Shown piece after piece: positions 9,876-22,266 of a stretch of DNA of 64,000 nt (position 1 is its first letter; each line of letters starts with the position of its first letter). Location: assembly GCA_902797695.1 (NCBI GenBank), contig CADBTW010000005.1, positions 56,488 through 120,487 of the forward strand, read 5' to 3'. The notes under the pieces are model-generated. The model saw nothing but the letters and a program-made list of their open reading frames with translations, was not told the DNA's origin and made no database searches. Origin of the DNA: an uncultured Sutterellaceae bacterium (lineage in GTDB: Bacteria; Pseudomonadota; Gammaproteobacteria; Burkholderiales; Burkholderiaceae_F). Made by a program: the position numbers and the translations under genes.

Positions 9876-9898
9876 TCCAGCCCCCCTCTCTCCCCCGG

Positions 9899-11547
<1,649 letters not shown>

Positions 11548-11580
11548 TTTTCTCTATACCTCTGGAAAGACCTTAATGGA

Positions 11581-11892
11581 TTAAGCCGCGATCTTCTCGA
11601 TCTTCAGCTCAATGTAGTTCTGGCGATGGCCGGCGCTCTTCTTGGAGTGCTTGCGCTTGCGGAACTGGAAAATGCGAACCTTGTCGGCCCGGCCTTCGGA
11701 AACGACGGAAGCCGTGACGGTGGCGCCTTCGACGAGCGGGGTGCCGACCTTAAGTTCCGCGCCCTCGCCGACGGCGAGCACTTCGGAAAGGGTAACCGTG
11801 TCACCGGTCTTGGCACCGGTGGTCTCGACCTTCAGCAGGTCGCCTTCGGAGACGCGGTACTGCTTGCCGCCGGTCTTGATGATTGCGTACAT
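11581..11892 (-). CDS. rplU: 50S ribosomal protein L21
   Basis: L21 (103 residues) binds 23S rRNA and L20. It starts MYAIIKTGGKQYRV and ends with RKRKHSKKSAGHRQNY plus a short tail, as usual. It is the first gene of the rplU-rpmA operon. It has a strong sigma70 promoter and a leader containing a hairpin with a U-run that looks like an attenuator (separate entries). Confidence 0.99.
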   Translation of the reverse strand: MYAIIKTGGKQYRVSEGDLLKVETTGAKTGDTVTLSEVLAVGEGAELKVGTPLVEGATVTASVVSEGRADKVRIFQFRKRKHSKKSAGHRQNYIELKIEKIAA

Positions 11893-11984
11893 GTGAATCC
11901 TCGCTGTTTCACTCAGCCTGTCAGGGGCTGTGAAACCTTCTTGTGTAGGGAAAGCGGCCGCCGGCTTAAGGCTGCCGCTGCTCT

Positions 11985-12017
11985 AAAAACGTTTCTGCGA
12001 AGCACTCCGCGGAAACG
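11985..12017 (-). promoter_or_regulatory. Putative attenuator hairpin in the rplU leader
   Basis: Read on the minus strand, CGTTTC-c-GCG pairs with CGC-a-GAAACG around a short loop, and UUUUU follows directly. It begins only a few bases after the predicted start of transcription. That is the form of an intrinsic terminator placed before, not after, the genes. Confidence 0.6.
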
Positions 12018-12025
12018 AGTTCGAT

Positions 12026-12054
12026 ATTATCTCAGCTTTTTTATTAAAAGTCAA
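12026..12054 (-). promoter_or_regulatory. Sigma70 promoter of rplU-rpmA
   Basis: On the minus strand, a -35 box TTGACT (12049-12054), a 17-bp spacer and a -10 box GATAAT (12026-12031) are close to consensus. They lie about 135 bp upstream of rplU. Confidence 0.85.
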
Positions 12055-12152
12055 TTGTTTTCTCGCCCGGATTCTGATGCCCCGAGGCGGGGCGCGTCCT
12101 CGCCCGGTCCGGCGGGAAAACCGCCGCCTCGAGAACTTTTCCCTTCCTCCTC

Positions 12153-12180
12153 TTGACGAATTAAAAAATCAGCGTATCAT
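12153..12180 (+). promoter_or_regulatory. Sigma70 promoter of tRNA-Pro
   Basis: A -35 box TTGACG (12153-12158), a 16-bp AT-rich spacer and a -10 box TATCAT (12175-12180) lie about 50 bp upstream of the mature tRNA end. Confidence 0.8.
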
Positions 12181-12232
12181 TAGAAGCCTTCGCGAACAGT
12201 AACGCCTGGAATAATGGCGCAGCTGCGAAGCT

Positions 12233-12309
<77 letters not shown>

Positions 12310-12315
12310 GATTCC

Positions 12316-12354
12316 AAGCGCCTAGAAGCGGAAAGCTTCTGGGCGCTTTTTTAT
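12316..12354 (+). terminator. Terminator of tRNA-Pro
   Basis: A GCGCCTAGAAGC / GCTTCTGGGCGC stem with a small loop and a following T-run, directly after the tRNA. Confidence 0.9.
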
Positions 12355-12396
12355 TGTCCTTGGGCGGGCAACTGCAACTGGGAGGCCACCGAAGCC

Positions 12397-13026
12397 ATGA
12401 CACGCATCTGGACGCTCGGCGTCACGGGAGGAATCGCCTGCGGGAAAACCTCCGCAACCGACATCCTCTCCCGGCTGGGATGCCTGGTCGCTGACGCAGA
12501 CACGGAATCCCGAGCCCTCACGATGCCCGGTGGCGGCGCGATTCCTGCTATCCGGCGGGAATTCGGCTCCGCATTCATTCGGGCTGACGGCGGCTTGGAC
12601 CGCGACGCCATGCGGCGTCGCGCCTTCTCAGACCCTGAGGCCCGGCGGAAGCTCGAGGCGATCATCCACCCGAAGGTCCAGGAAGCGATCCTCAGAAAGC
12701 TTCGCGAACCGCCGGAAGGCGCGCCCTACGCTGTCGTCAGCGTTCCCCTCCTTCCGTCGATCCTGAGAATGCGGCCGCTTCTTGGCCGGATTCTCGTGAT
12801 CGATCTCCCGGAAGCCGTTCAGGAAGAACGGCTGATGGCCCGGTCCGGCCTTGGCCGGGAGGAAGCCCGGGCGATCATGGCTTCCCAGTCGGGCCGCGCG
12901 GAGCGGCTCTCCGCCGCCGACGATGTCATCATGAACACCGGTTCACCTGAAGACCTCGAGCGTGCCGTCCTGCAGCTCGACCGCCTGTATCGGCGCCTTG
13001 CCGCCGGAAAGGATCAGAAGAAATGA
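12397..13026 (+). CDS. coaE: Dephospho-CoA kinase
   Basis: CoaE phosphorylates the ribose 3' hydroxyl of dephospho-CoA, the last step of coenzyme A synthesis. The 209-residue P-loop kinase begins [20 protein letters not shown] (Walker A at about residues 10-18). [10 protein letters not shown] and HPKVQEAIL segments typical of the family follow. The stop overlaps the yacG start by four bases (ATGA), so the two genes are translationally coupled. The zapD gene often found between them in related bacteria is absent. Confidence 0.96.
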   Translation: MTRIWTLGVTGGIACGKTSATDILSRLGCLVADADTESRALTMPGGGAIPAIRREFGSAFIRADGGLDRDAMRRRAFSDPEARRKLEAIIHPKVQEAILRKLREPPEGAPYAVVSVPLLPSILRMRPLLGRILVIDLPEAVQEERLMARSGLGREEARAIMASQSGRAERLSAADDVIMNTGSPEDLERAVLQLDRLYRRLAAGKDQKK

Positions 13027-13268
13027 GCACAAGGGAAAAATCGAATCCTCTTTCCGTCAAGTGCCCGATCTGCGGGAAGGAGGTCGTCTGGGGACCGCAA
13101 AGCCCCTACCGTCCGTTCTGCTCCGAGCGCTGCAGGATGATCGACCTTGGCGAATGGGCGAGCAATGCCTACCGGATCGAGGGAAAGCCGGGAAGCGCTG
13201 ACGAGCTCGACCCGGGCGAAGCCGTGCCCTTCGACCCCAGGCACCCGGAGCAGCTCAAGGGGAATTAG
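13023..13268 (+). CDS. yacG: YacG zinc-binding DNA gyrase inhibitor
   Basis: YacG is a small zinc protein that binds GyrB and inhibits DNA gyrase in E. coli. This 81-residue copy has the four-cysteine site CPICGK...[15 protein letters not shown], the diagnostic region. It is coupled to coaE through an ATGA overlap. Its stop codon TAG overlaps the stop of the convergent mutT gene within the four bases TTAG at 13265-13268, leaving no room for a terminator. Confidence 0.94.
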   Translation: MSTREKSNPLSVKCPICGKEVVWGPQSPYRPFCSERCRMIDLGEWASNAYRIEGKPGSADELDPGEAVPFDPRHPEQLKGN

Positions 13269-14047
13269 CGAAGGAGCCAGACTCCGTGGGCCCCGCGGGC
13301 GACCGCCTTGTGAAGCTCTCCCGCCGAGCGGGCGGGAACGTATGCGGGGATCGGCGGCTCCGCTTCCAGGGCTTCGGCTTCCGCCCTGAGGATCGCGAAG
13401 TCCGAGCCTGAAGCCGCGGCCTCACGAATTTCAGCAAGGCTCCCCGCCATCGCGCCCTTCAGGGGAGGCATGTCGGGCGACACGCCCGGGAAGATCCCGT
13501 TTCTCCCTATCCTCGACCCGGAAGGGACTTCCGGCAGCTCGTCGTCTCCCTCGACCCAGAAAAGCCCCGCGCCCTCTTCCGCCGCACTGCGGATCCTCTC
13601 CCCGACCCCTGCCCCGGCGCGGATGACTGCAGCAACCGCCGGAAGCCCGGCCCAGGCCGCGATCCTGTCATCCATCGGGAGAAGCTTCCCGGAGGGAAGC
13701 GAGCCGCGGCGATAGAAGCCGAACGACTGGCGCTCCATCGCCCGAGGCTCTCCCTCCCAGCTCCAGCAGCGCCTGAAATGAAGCCTGACTCTCGCGTGAG
13801 GATAGTCGAGCAGCTCTGATATCCACGGCGAGGAAGGCCCGATCCTGAGGTCCAGCTCTTCCGAGAGCTCCCGCCTCAGGGCTTCTTCCGCGCTCTCCCC
13901 GGGCTCGAGCTTTCCGCCCGGGAACTCCCACCAGCCGGCATAGGGCTTGCCTTCAGGGCGCGACCCCATAAGAATCGCCCCGTCCTTCCGGATCAGGATT
14001 CCGACGGCGACCTCGACCGGAGCCCTTTCGGGGCGTTCCTCGCTCAT
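13265..14047 (-). CDS. mutT: NUDIX (MutT-like) hydrolase with C-terminal thiamine-phosphate-synthase-like domain
   Basis: The 260-residue protein starts [18 protein letters not shown]; the open frame upstream is not protein-like. Residues 1-130 are a NUDIX domain with the catalytic box [22 protein letters not shown], as in MutT, which removes 8-oxo-dGTP. Residues from about 140 look like a divergent TIM-barrel domain of the thiamine-phosphate synthase type. That fusion is known in beta/gammaproteobacterial MutT homologues, and the second domain is probably not a true ThiE. The start overlaps the upstream unknown gene by four bases; the stop overlaps yacG. Confidence 0.85.
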   Translation of the reverse strand: MSEERPERAPVEVAVGILIRKDGAILMGSRPEGKPYAGWWEFPGGKLEPGESAEEALRRELSEELDLRIGPSSPWISELLDYPHARVRLHFRRCWSWEGEPRAMERQSFGFYRRGSLPSGKLLPMDDRIAAWAGLPAVAAVIRAGAGVGERIRSAAEEGAGLFWVEGDDELPEVPSGSRIGRNGIFPGVSPDMPPLKGAMAGSLAEIREAAASGSDFAILRAEAEALEAEPPIPAYVPARSAGELHKAVARGAHGVWLLR

Positions 14048-14733
14048 CGCCTTTCCCCTGCTTCCGTCCCGCGGGCTTTCAGCGCGGTGGAAAGGAGCGC
14101 CGCGCGGAAGCTCTCCCATCCGGTATCTCCCTCGGGATCCACCGGGGCGGAACCCGCCTGTCCCGTCGCCGCGATCACTGCGGCTTGCGCAGAAGTTTCG
14201 CGAAGAAGGAGCCTCGCGGCTTCTGCGGCGCCACTCGGGGAAAGCTTGGCGCTCGTTGCCGCGATGGCCGCGGTCCCCTTCCCGGCACGGAAGACCGTGA
14301 CGGAGATCGACGTCTCGACGAACTCGATGAAGCACTTGAAGCTCGCGGACGAGCTTCCGCAGCCTTCCTGCCCGCTGAACGCACGAGCAGACGCGAGCCA
14401 GGTTCCGGAAGCGGCAGCGTCACCCGCCCGCTTCACCTGTTCCGGGTCCGGTGCCCGTCCAGGGCCCGAGAGCACGAGGAGCCGGTGGCTGCGCATGGAA
14501 GCCCCTTTCCCCTTCGTTCCCTGCCCGACAAGAACTGATCGCGCTTCCTTCTCAGGCGGCACGATGAACGCCTGCCCGGCCTTCCCCTCGCCTTCAGGGC
14601 AGGATGCCGCGCTCCCGATCACCGTTCCGCGGTCTGCCTTCATGACAAAGGCACCGGGGAAACCCGCGGTCCGGATTCCCGGGACAGGAGCCAGCTCCCG
14701 ATTGAGCTCGGCCACCATTTCCTTCTCGTTCAT
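14044..14733 (-). CDS. Protein of unknown function, located where argJ is usual
   Basis: This 229-residue protein is not recognised. It begins MNEKEMVAELNREL with a good AGAGGAAAGAT ribosome site and is coupled to mutT by an ATGA overlap, so it is very probably real. It is Ala/Gly/Ser-rich, lacks a signal peptide or membrane helices and has no motif I can name. In many Burkholderiales argJ lies between secA and mutT, but I find neither the ArgJ autoprocessing threonine motif nor its conserved C-terminus. It may be a strongly diverged family or a lineage-specific replacement. Confidence 0.7.
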   Translation of the reverse strand: MNEKEMVAELNRELAPVPGIRTAGFPGAFVMKADRGTVIGSAASCPEGEGKAGQAFIVPPEKEARSVLVGQGTKGKGASMRSHRLLVLSGPGRAPDPEQVKRAGDAAASGTWLASARAFSGQEGCGSSSASFKCFIEFVETSISVTVFRAGKGTAAIAATSAKLSPSGAAEAARLLLRETSAQAAVIAATGQAGSAPVDPEGDTGWESFRAALLSTALKARGTEAGERR

Positions 14734-14801
14734 ATCTTTCCTCTTGAACTCACGGAACCTGCCTGAAGCCGGTTCCGCCGCGCCCGAAGCTCACGGCGCG
14801 A

Positions 14802-14834
14802 AAAAAGCCCGGGAAGCTCGCGGCCACCCGGGCG
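14802..14834 (-). terminator. Terminator of secA
   Basis: On the minus strand GCCCGGG pairs with CCCGGGC across a 12-nt loop and TTTTTT follows. It lies about 50 bp after the secA stop. Confidence 0.88.
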
Positions 14835-14882
14835 GTTCCAAACGGCGCGGGGCCTGCAGCCCCCCGCCGCAGGCGGCTCTGC

Positions 14883-17648
<2,766 letters not shown>

Positions 17649-17823
17649 ATCGTTCCCTTGGCCTTTTTCGGGCGGAGGCGTGAGGTAAAATTTTTCACAT
17701 AGCCTTCGTTTTCCCCGGCCGCGCCGAAGGCATGAAGGCAAACACAAAGAATAGGGGATTATCGCACAGAGTAGAAACCGGAAAACGGGTTCCTGCTCTC
17801 TACTTTTCGCAGCTTTTTCCTAG

Positions 17824-18324
17824 TTGGACGCCACTCCCATGCCCCAGGACCCTTCCTCCGGATTCCGGAAAAGCCTCCGGTTCATCACCGGGCAGGGAAC
17901 CTCGTCGCTTGAGGCCCGCCTCGCCCTTTCGAGGAAAATCGTCCCGGCGGTCTCTGCGGCGTGCCGTAGAAGGTTCCTCCCCATCGACTTCAGCGCACCG
18001 GGCCAGGTCCGGATCACCGACTGCGGGACCGTGCGCCTGATCGTGAAAACACAGTCCCAGGCGTACCGCATGAAGAACCTCCTTCCCACCCTCAGGAAGG
18101 CTGTGGAAACAGCGCTCGGCGAACCGGTCGCGGGGCTCGAGATCGCCGTGAACCCCGAGCTCGGCAAAGGACTTTCGGGCCCCGAAGCGCCGATGGGAAC
18201 CCCGAGGAAGCCGAACCCGGCGGCGGCGGCCGCGATCCGCGAAAGGGCGGGGCGGCTTCCTGAAGGAAGCGTCACGCGCCGCTCGCTTGAGGAGCTCGCG
18301 GACGCTCTGGAAGAGAGGAGCTGA
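17824..18324 (+). CDS. DciA family protein (DUF721), replicative helicase loader candidate
   Basis: This is a 166-residue protein of the DciA/DUF721 family. Its members interact with DnaB and help load the replicative helicase in bacteria lacking DnaC/DnaI. The central segment (QVRITDCGTVRLIVKTQSQAYRMKNLLPTL) matches the KH-like core, and the basic C-terminus (TPRKPNPAAAAAIRERAGR...RRSLEELA) fits the family. Its position between lpxC and secA is the usual betaproteobacterial one. An alternative start is at 17839. It ends at a bidirectional terminator. Confidence 0.87.
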   Translation: MDATPMPQDPSSGFRKSLRFITGQGTSSLEARLALSRKIVPAVSAACRRRFLPIDFSAPGQVRITDCGTVRLIVKTQSQAYRMKNLLPTLRKAVETALGEPVAGLEIAVNPELGKGLSGPEAPMGTPRKPNPAAAAAIRERAGRLPEGSVTRRSLEELADALEERS

Positions 18325-18355
18325 AAAAAGCGGCGGAAACTTCCGCCGCTTTCTT
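18324..18355. terminator. Bidirectional terminator between dciA and lpxC
   Basis: The perfect stem AGCGGCGGAA / TTCCGCCGCT is flanked by an A-run and a T-rich tract. It ends dciA on the plus strand and the lpxC end of the cell-wall cluster on the minus strand. Confidence 0.9.
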
Positions 18356-18371
18356 CTCTCGCCTCAACCGG

Positions 18372-19289
18372 TCAGGCAATGGAGAGCTGGGGCTTCAGCG
18401 CGAAGTCTGCAGGCGCCTTCCCCTCCTCCTCGAACGTCTCGAAAGCCCAGGCCGAGGCGTCGGCGAGCAGTGCCCGCAGGAGCCGGTTGTTCAGGGCGTG
18501 GCCGGACTTCGACGCACTGTAGGCCGCGAGAAGCGGGTGTCCGAGCACGTAGAGGTCACCCATCGCGTCGAGGATCTTGTGCTTCACGAACTCGTCCCGG
18601 CTCCGGAGGCCGTCCGAATTGAGAACCCTGAAGTCGTCCATCACGACGGCGTTTTCAAGCGACCCGCCCTGCGCGAGGCCGATCGAGCGGAGGAACTCGA
18701 CATCGTTCACGAAGCCGAAGGTGCGGGCGCGGGCCACGTCCTTCACGTAGGAGTCGCGGGAAAAATCCACCTTCGTGTGCTGGATCGTCGCGTCGATCGC
18801 AGGGTGATGGAAGTCAATGGCGAAGTCGAGGCTGAAGCCGAAGTGCGGCTCAAGCTTCGCCCACTTGTCACCTTCCTGCACCTCGACGGTCTTCAGGACG
18901 CGGACGAACCGCTTGGGAGCGTCCTGCTCGAGGATTCCCGCCGCATGGATGAGAAACACGAAGCTCGCCGAGGACCCGTCCATGATGGGGATTTCCGGAG
19001 CGTTCACTTCAACGACGCAGTTGTCGATCCCGAGCCCGTTGAAGGAGCTCATGATGTGCTCGACCGTGGAAACGCGGGCCGCGCCGACGTTCACTGTCGT
19101 CGCGAGCCTCGTGTCGTTCACGTTCGTCGGAGCGGCAGGAATGTCGACAGGAGGATCAAGGTCCACACGCCTGAAGACGATCCCGGTGTCGACCGGTGCC
19201 GGCTTCATGACGAGGCTCACCCGGCGTCCGCTGTGAAGCCCGATGCCCACCGTTGAAACCGACTGTCGTAAGGTTCTTTGCTTCAGCAT
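18372..19289 (-). CDS. lpxC: UDP-3-O-acyl-N-acetylglucosamine deacetylase LpxC
   Basis: LpxC catalyses the first committed step of lipid A synthesis. The 305-residue protein has the zinc ligands H78 (STVEHIM), H237 and D241 ([10 protein letters not shown]) and the catalytic H264 (KSGHALNN), at the positions seen in E. coli. The start [21 protein letters not shown] is standard. It lies 119 bp after ftsZ at the end of the division cluster; that gap has a large inverted repeat. The C-terminus lacks the FtsH-recognition tail that I would recognise from E. coli. Confidence 0.98.
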   Translation of the reverse strand: MLKQRTLRQSVSTVGIGLHSGRRVSLVMKPAPVDTGIVFRRVDLDPPVDIPAAPTNVNDTRLATTVNVGAARVSTVEHIMSSFNGLGIDNCVVEVNAPEIPIMDGSSASFVFLIHAAGILEQDAPKRFVRVLKTVEVQEGDKWAKLEPHFGFSLDFAIDFHHPAIDATIQHTKVDFSRDSYVKDVARARTFGFVNDVEFLRSIGLAQGGSLENAVVMDDFRVLNSDGLRSRDEFVKHKILDAMGDLYVLGHPLLAAYSASKSGHALNNRLLRALLADASAWAFETFEEEGKAPADFALKPQLSIA

Positions 19290-19316
19290 ATTCTTGTCAG
19301 TTGGTCACACCCCGAG

Positions 19317-19349
19317 CGCCAGTTCCCCCTCGTGCACGAGGAACTGGCG
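19317..19349 (-). repeat. Inverted repeat between ftsZ and lpxC
   Basis: CGCCAGTTC and GAACTGGCG (9 bp, perfect) enclose the palindrome CTCGTGCACGAG. There is no T-run on either side, so it is not a standard terminator. It could be an mRNA processing or stability element. Confidence 0.65.
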
Positions 19350-19408
19350 AACGAGGGAGAAATTCCCTTCGGGCCGGCCATTCTACCCGCAGCCGGCCAC
19401 AATAGCGG

Positions 19409-20827
19409 CTACCTGTGCCCCTTGTTGCGGAGGTAGGCCGGGGTTTCAAGCCCCTTCAGCATGTCTTCGCTGAAAGTCCCGGAGAAATTCCAGACGTTCG
19501 GGGCCTTCGGAGTCTCGGGCTTTTCCTGCGGCTTCTCCTGAGGAGCGGGGGCAGGGGCCGGAGCTGGAGAAGGCGCGGCTTCGGGTTCCGGCGCGGGCTC
19601 AGGCTGGAAACCGGGGAGCTCGGGCTCTGCCGCGGGCTTCTGGCCGAAGAACCCCGCAGGGTCCGCCGGCGCGGGCTGCGCGGGAGCAGCAGCGGGGGCG
19701 GGAGCCGGGGCTGCGGGGGATGCGGCGGGAGCCGGATCCCCAGGCTTCGCCTCCTGCTTTGCCGGAGCCTCCGGCGCCGCTTCCTTCGCGGGAACCGCAG
19801 CGCTGTCTCCGAAAATGTTCCCCCAGAGGTTCTCCGGACGCATCCCGGAGCTCTTCTTCTCCTCCGCGGAAAGCGGGCTGTCCATGCCGGTCGCGACAAC
19901 CGTGACCCGGAGTTCGTCGCCCATCGAATCGTCGCGGGCGGAACCGAAGATGACGTTCGCACCCGGGGAAACGAAGTTGTTGAGGATCTTCATGACCTTG
20001 CGCGGCTCGGAGAGCTTGAGCGAATTGCTCGCCGTCACGTAAACCAGCAGGCCGCGCGCACCGTGCAGGTCGGTTCCCTCGAGAAGCGGGCTCGAAACGG
20101 CCTGGGTCGCCGCCTCTTCCGCGCGGTTCGGCCCGGAAGCCGTGGCGGAGCCCATGAGGGCCGTGCCGTGCTCGCGCATCACGGTGCTGAGGTCGTTGAA
20201 GTCGACGTTGATGAGGCCAGGCGTGTGGATGATCTCCGCGATGCCATGGCACGCCTTGTAGAGCACATCGTTCGCGGCGTTGAAGCAGTCCTCCATCGTC
20301 GCGTCCTCGCCGAACTCGTCCTCAAGCTTGTCGTTCAGGATGACGATCAGCGAATCGACATACTTCTTCAGGTTCTCGATGCCCTTTTCGGCTCGGGCCA
20401 TGCGGGGCGTGCCCTCGTAGGAGAAGGGCTTCGTCACAACGCCGACCGTGAGGATTCCTTCCTCCTTCGCGATCTTCGCGATAACGGGGGCCGCGCCGGT
20501 TCCGGTGCCGCCCCCCATGCCTGCCGTGATGAAAAGAAGGTGCGCACCGGAAACCGCGTCGCGGATCCGCTCCGCAGAATCCTCGGCCGCCTTGGCGCCG
20601 ACCTCGGGATTCGCCCCCGCCCCGAGGCCGCTCTCCCCGAGCTGCAGCAGCACGTGGGCCTTGTTCATTGCAAGGGCCTGGTGGTCCGTGTTCGCGGCGA
20701 TGAACTCAATGCCGTCCGCGCCCTGGTCGACCATGTACTGGACGGCGTTGCCGCCGCCACCGCCTACGCCAATCACCTTGATGACCGTATTGCGCGGGTC
20801 CTTGTCCAGCATTTCAAAACTACTCAT
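19409..20827 (-). CDS. ftsZ: Cell division tubulin homologue FtsZ
   Basis: FtsZ polymerises into the Z-ring with GTP. The start MSSFEMLDKDPRNT at 20827 gives 472 residues, longer than the common 380-400. The GTPase core has IGVGGGGGNAV near residue 20 and the tubulin signature GGGTGTG at 105-111. The extra length is a Pro/Ala/Glu-rich linker after about residue 320. A final NVWNFSGTF...ETPAYLRNKGHR should bind FtsA/ZipA. The 177-bp gap to ftsA has a strong hairpin and a possible promoter (CATAAT), so ftsZ may be partly separately expressed. Confidence 0.98.
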   Translation of the reverse strand: MSSFEMLDKDPRNTVIKVIGVGGGGGNAVQYMVDQGADGIEFIAANTDHQALAMNKAHVLLQLGESGLGAGANPEVGAKAAEDSAERIRDAVSGAHLLFITAGMGGGTGTGAAPVIAKIAKEEGILTVGVVTKPFSYEGTPRMARAEKGIENLKKYVDSLIVILNDKLEDEFGEDATMEDCFNAANDVLYKACHGIAEIIHTPGLINVDFNDLSTVMREHGTALMGSATASGPNRAEEAATQAVSSPLLEGTDLHGARGLLVYVTASNSLKLSEPRKVMKILNNFVSPGANVIFGSARDDSMGDELRVTVVATGMDSPLSAEEKKSSGMRPENLWGNIFGDSAAVPAKEAAPEAPAKQEAKPGDPAPAASPAAPAPAPAAAPAQPAPADPAGFFGQKPAAEPELPGFQPEPAPEPEAAPSPAPAPAPAPQEKPQEKPETPKAPNVWNFSGTFSEDMLKGLETPAYLRNKGHR

Positions 20828-20909
20828 TGCCCATCTCTCCGTGTGCTGCCGCTTCGGCGCCGGCCCCAATCCTTCCTTCCTCCGGGGGCCGGTCCTTCGT
20901 GTTTCCCGA

Positions 20910-20940
20910 TGCGCCCGCAGCGAAGTGAAGCGCGGGCGCA
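20910..20940 (-). repeat. Inverted repeat between ftsA and ftsZ
   Basis: TGCGCCCGC and GCGGGCGCA form a perfect 9-bp stem around a 13-nt loop, 83 bp upstream of the ftsZ start. No U-run follows, so a regulatory or processing role is more likely than termination. Confidence 0.65.
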
Positions 20941-21004
20941 GTCCAGTATGCTAATTATGCCTTGTCGGGCGAGATCACTGAAGACGAAGATCCCGCCCAA
21001 GCTC

Positions 21005-22252
21005 CTAATAACTTCCGACAAACCACCGCCGAACGGCCGAGAGCATCCCTCGGCCAAGCCCCTTCTTGCCGTGTTCGCCCGAGTGGTCCTCGCGCTGCGC
21101 GTCATGCGCCGCTTCCTTGAGGAGGCCGATCGCGGCCGACCAGGCCGGCGAGTTCACCGCGCCGCCGAGCGCCTGCCCGACATCCGGAGCTCCGAGCCTG
21201 CAGGGCTGCTCGAAGACTTCCTCGGCGAGCTTCAGGAAGCCGTCGGTTTCGGTCACGCCGCCCGTGAATACGATTCCCGAAGGGATCCTCTGGTCGAACT
21301 TGGAGTACTGGAGCCACTCGCGCGCGAGCTTCAGCATCTCGCGAAGCCTCGCCTCCTCGACCTCGGCAAGCTTCTCCTGCGCGATCACCTCGATCTCGCC
21401 GTCGGCAGGATTGCCCCGACGGATGTCCGTGAGGTCGACGACGTCAGCCCCCGTGAACTGGGAGGGATCCGCGCTACCGAACTTCAGCTTGATGTGCTCG
21501 GCTTCCTCCTCGTTCAGCTGGAAAACCGCCGCAATGTCTTTCGTCACCGTGTCGCCGCCCACCGGGATGATGGCCGTGAACCAGACCACGTTGTTGATGT
21601 GGACCGTGATGTCGATCGTCCCGGCGCCGAAGTCCATGAGGCAGACCCCGAGGCTGCGCTCCGAAGGCGTGAGCACGGCAAGCGCCGAAGCCCAGGCACC
21701 CACTGTCCAGTGCTTCACCTCTACCCCGCTCCGCCTCACGCACCGCAGCAGGTTCGTCGCCGTTGTCGGAAGGCCGCAGATGAGGTGCACCGAGGCCTCG
21801 AGCCGGTTGCCCATCATTCCGATCGGGTTCAGGATGCCGCCCTCGCCGTCAACGAGATACTGCTGGATCACCATCTTCAGAACCTGCTCGCTGTCCTTGA
21901 GCGGAACCTCCTTTGCGTTCGTCACTGCGGAGTCGAGGTCCCCTTGCGCGATCTCGGGCCCCCGCACGGGTGTCGCGCCCGAATGGTTCACGAACCGCAT
22001 CCGGTGGTCCTCGCAGATCGTGTACGCCTCCTCGATATGGAATCCGGAGGTCCGCTCCGCTTCGTCGATCGCGGCGCGGATCGAGCGCACGGCTCCCCCG
22101 ATGTCGACCACGACACCGTTCCGGATGCCTTCGGAGCGCGCGGAACCGATGCCGCAGATTTTCACGACGCCTTCAGGGCTCAGCTCGGCCGCGATAACCG
22201 CGACCTTGCTCGAACCGACATCCAGGGCAACAAGCAAATTGTCTTTGTCCAT
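21005..22252 (-). CDS. ftsA: Cell division actin-like protein FtsA
   Basis: FtsA (415 residues) anchors FtsZ to the membrane. It has the actin-type ATPase segments (LLVALDVGSSKVAVIAAE at the start, MDFGAGTIDITV, GIVFTGG) and the extra 1C domain (GNRLEASVHLICG). It ends in a short amphipathic membrane-targeting helix (LSAVRRWFVGSY). It starts 14 bp after the ftsQ stop, as usual in the dcw cluster. Confidence 0.97.
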   Translation of the reverse strand: MDKDNLLVALDVGSSKVAVIAAELSPEGVVKICGIGSARSEGIRNGVVVDIGGAVRSIRAAIDEAERTSGFHIEEAYTICEDHRMRFVNHSGATPVRGPEIAQGDLDSAVTNAKEVPLKDSEQVLKMVIQQYLVDGEGGILNPIGMMGNRLEASVHLICGLPTTATNLLRCVRRSGVEVKHWTVGAWASALAVLTPSERSLGVCLMDFGAGTIDITVHINNVVWFTAIIPVGGDTVTKDIAAVFQLNEEEAEHIKLKFGSADPSQFTGADVVDLTDIRRGNPADGEIEVIAQEKLAEVEEARLREMLKLAREWLQYSKFDQRIPSGIVFTGGVTETDGFLKLAEEVFEQPCRLGAPDVGQALGGAVNSPAWSAAIGLLKEAAHDAQREDHSGEHGKKGLGRGMLSAVRRWFVGSY

Positions 22253-22266
22253 ACCGATCCTGCCTG

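Larger units (their letters stand above)
11893..12232. other. Gene-free region between rplU and tRNA-Pro
   Basis: This 340-bp stretch holds two divergent transcription starts: the rplU promoter and leader on the minus strand and the tRNA-Pro promoter on the plus strand. It also holds the rplU leader hairpin. I see no additional reading frame with coding character. Confidence 0.7.

Noticed and set aside
14048-14335. An N-terminal extension of the MutT-like protein of 96 residues
   Set aside because: It overlaps the upstream unknown gene, is Arg/Gly-rich and has no family sequence; the ATG at 14047 with the ATGA overlap is better.
14044-14733. Remnant of argJ
   Set aside because: Suggested by position only. 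The sequence does not show the ArgJ threonine cleavage motif or its conserved ends, so it was left as unknown.
17649-17823. SecM-type arrest leader upstream of secA
   Set aside because: No short frame with an arrest-like peptide on the minus strand; the 175-bp region only holds divergent promoters, which I could not place with confidence.
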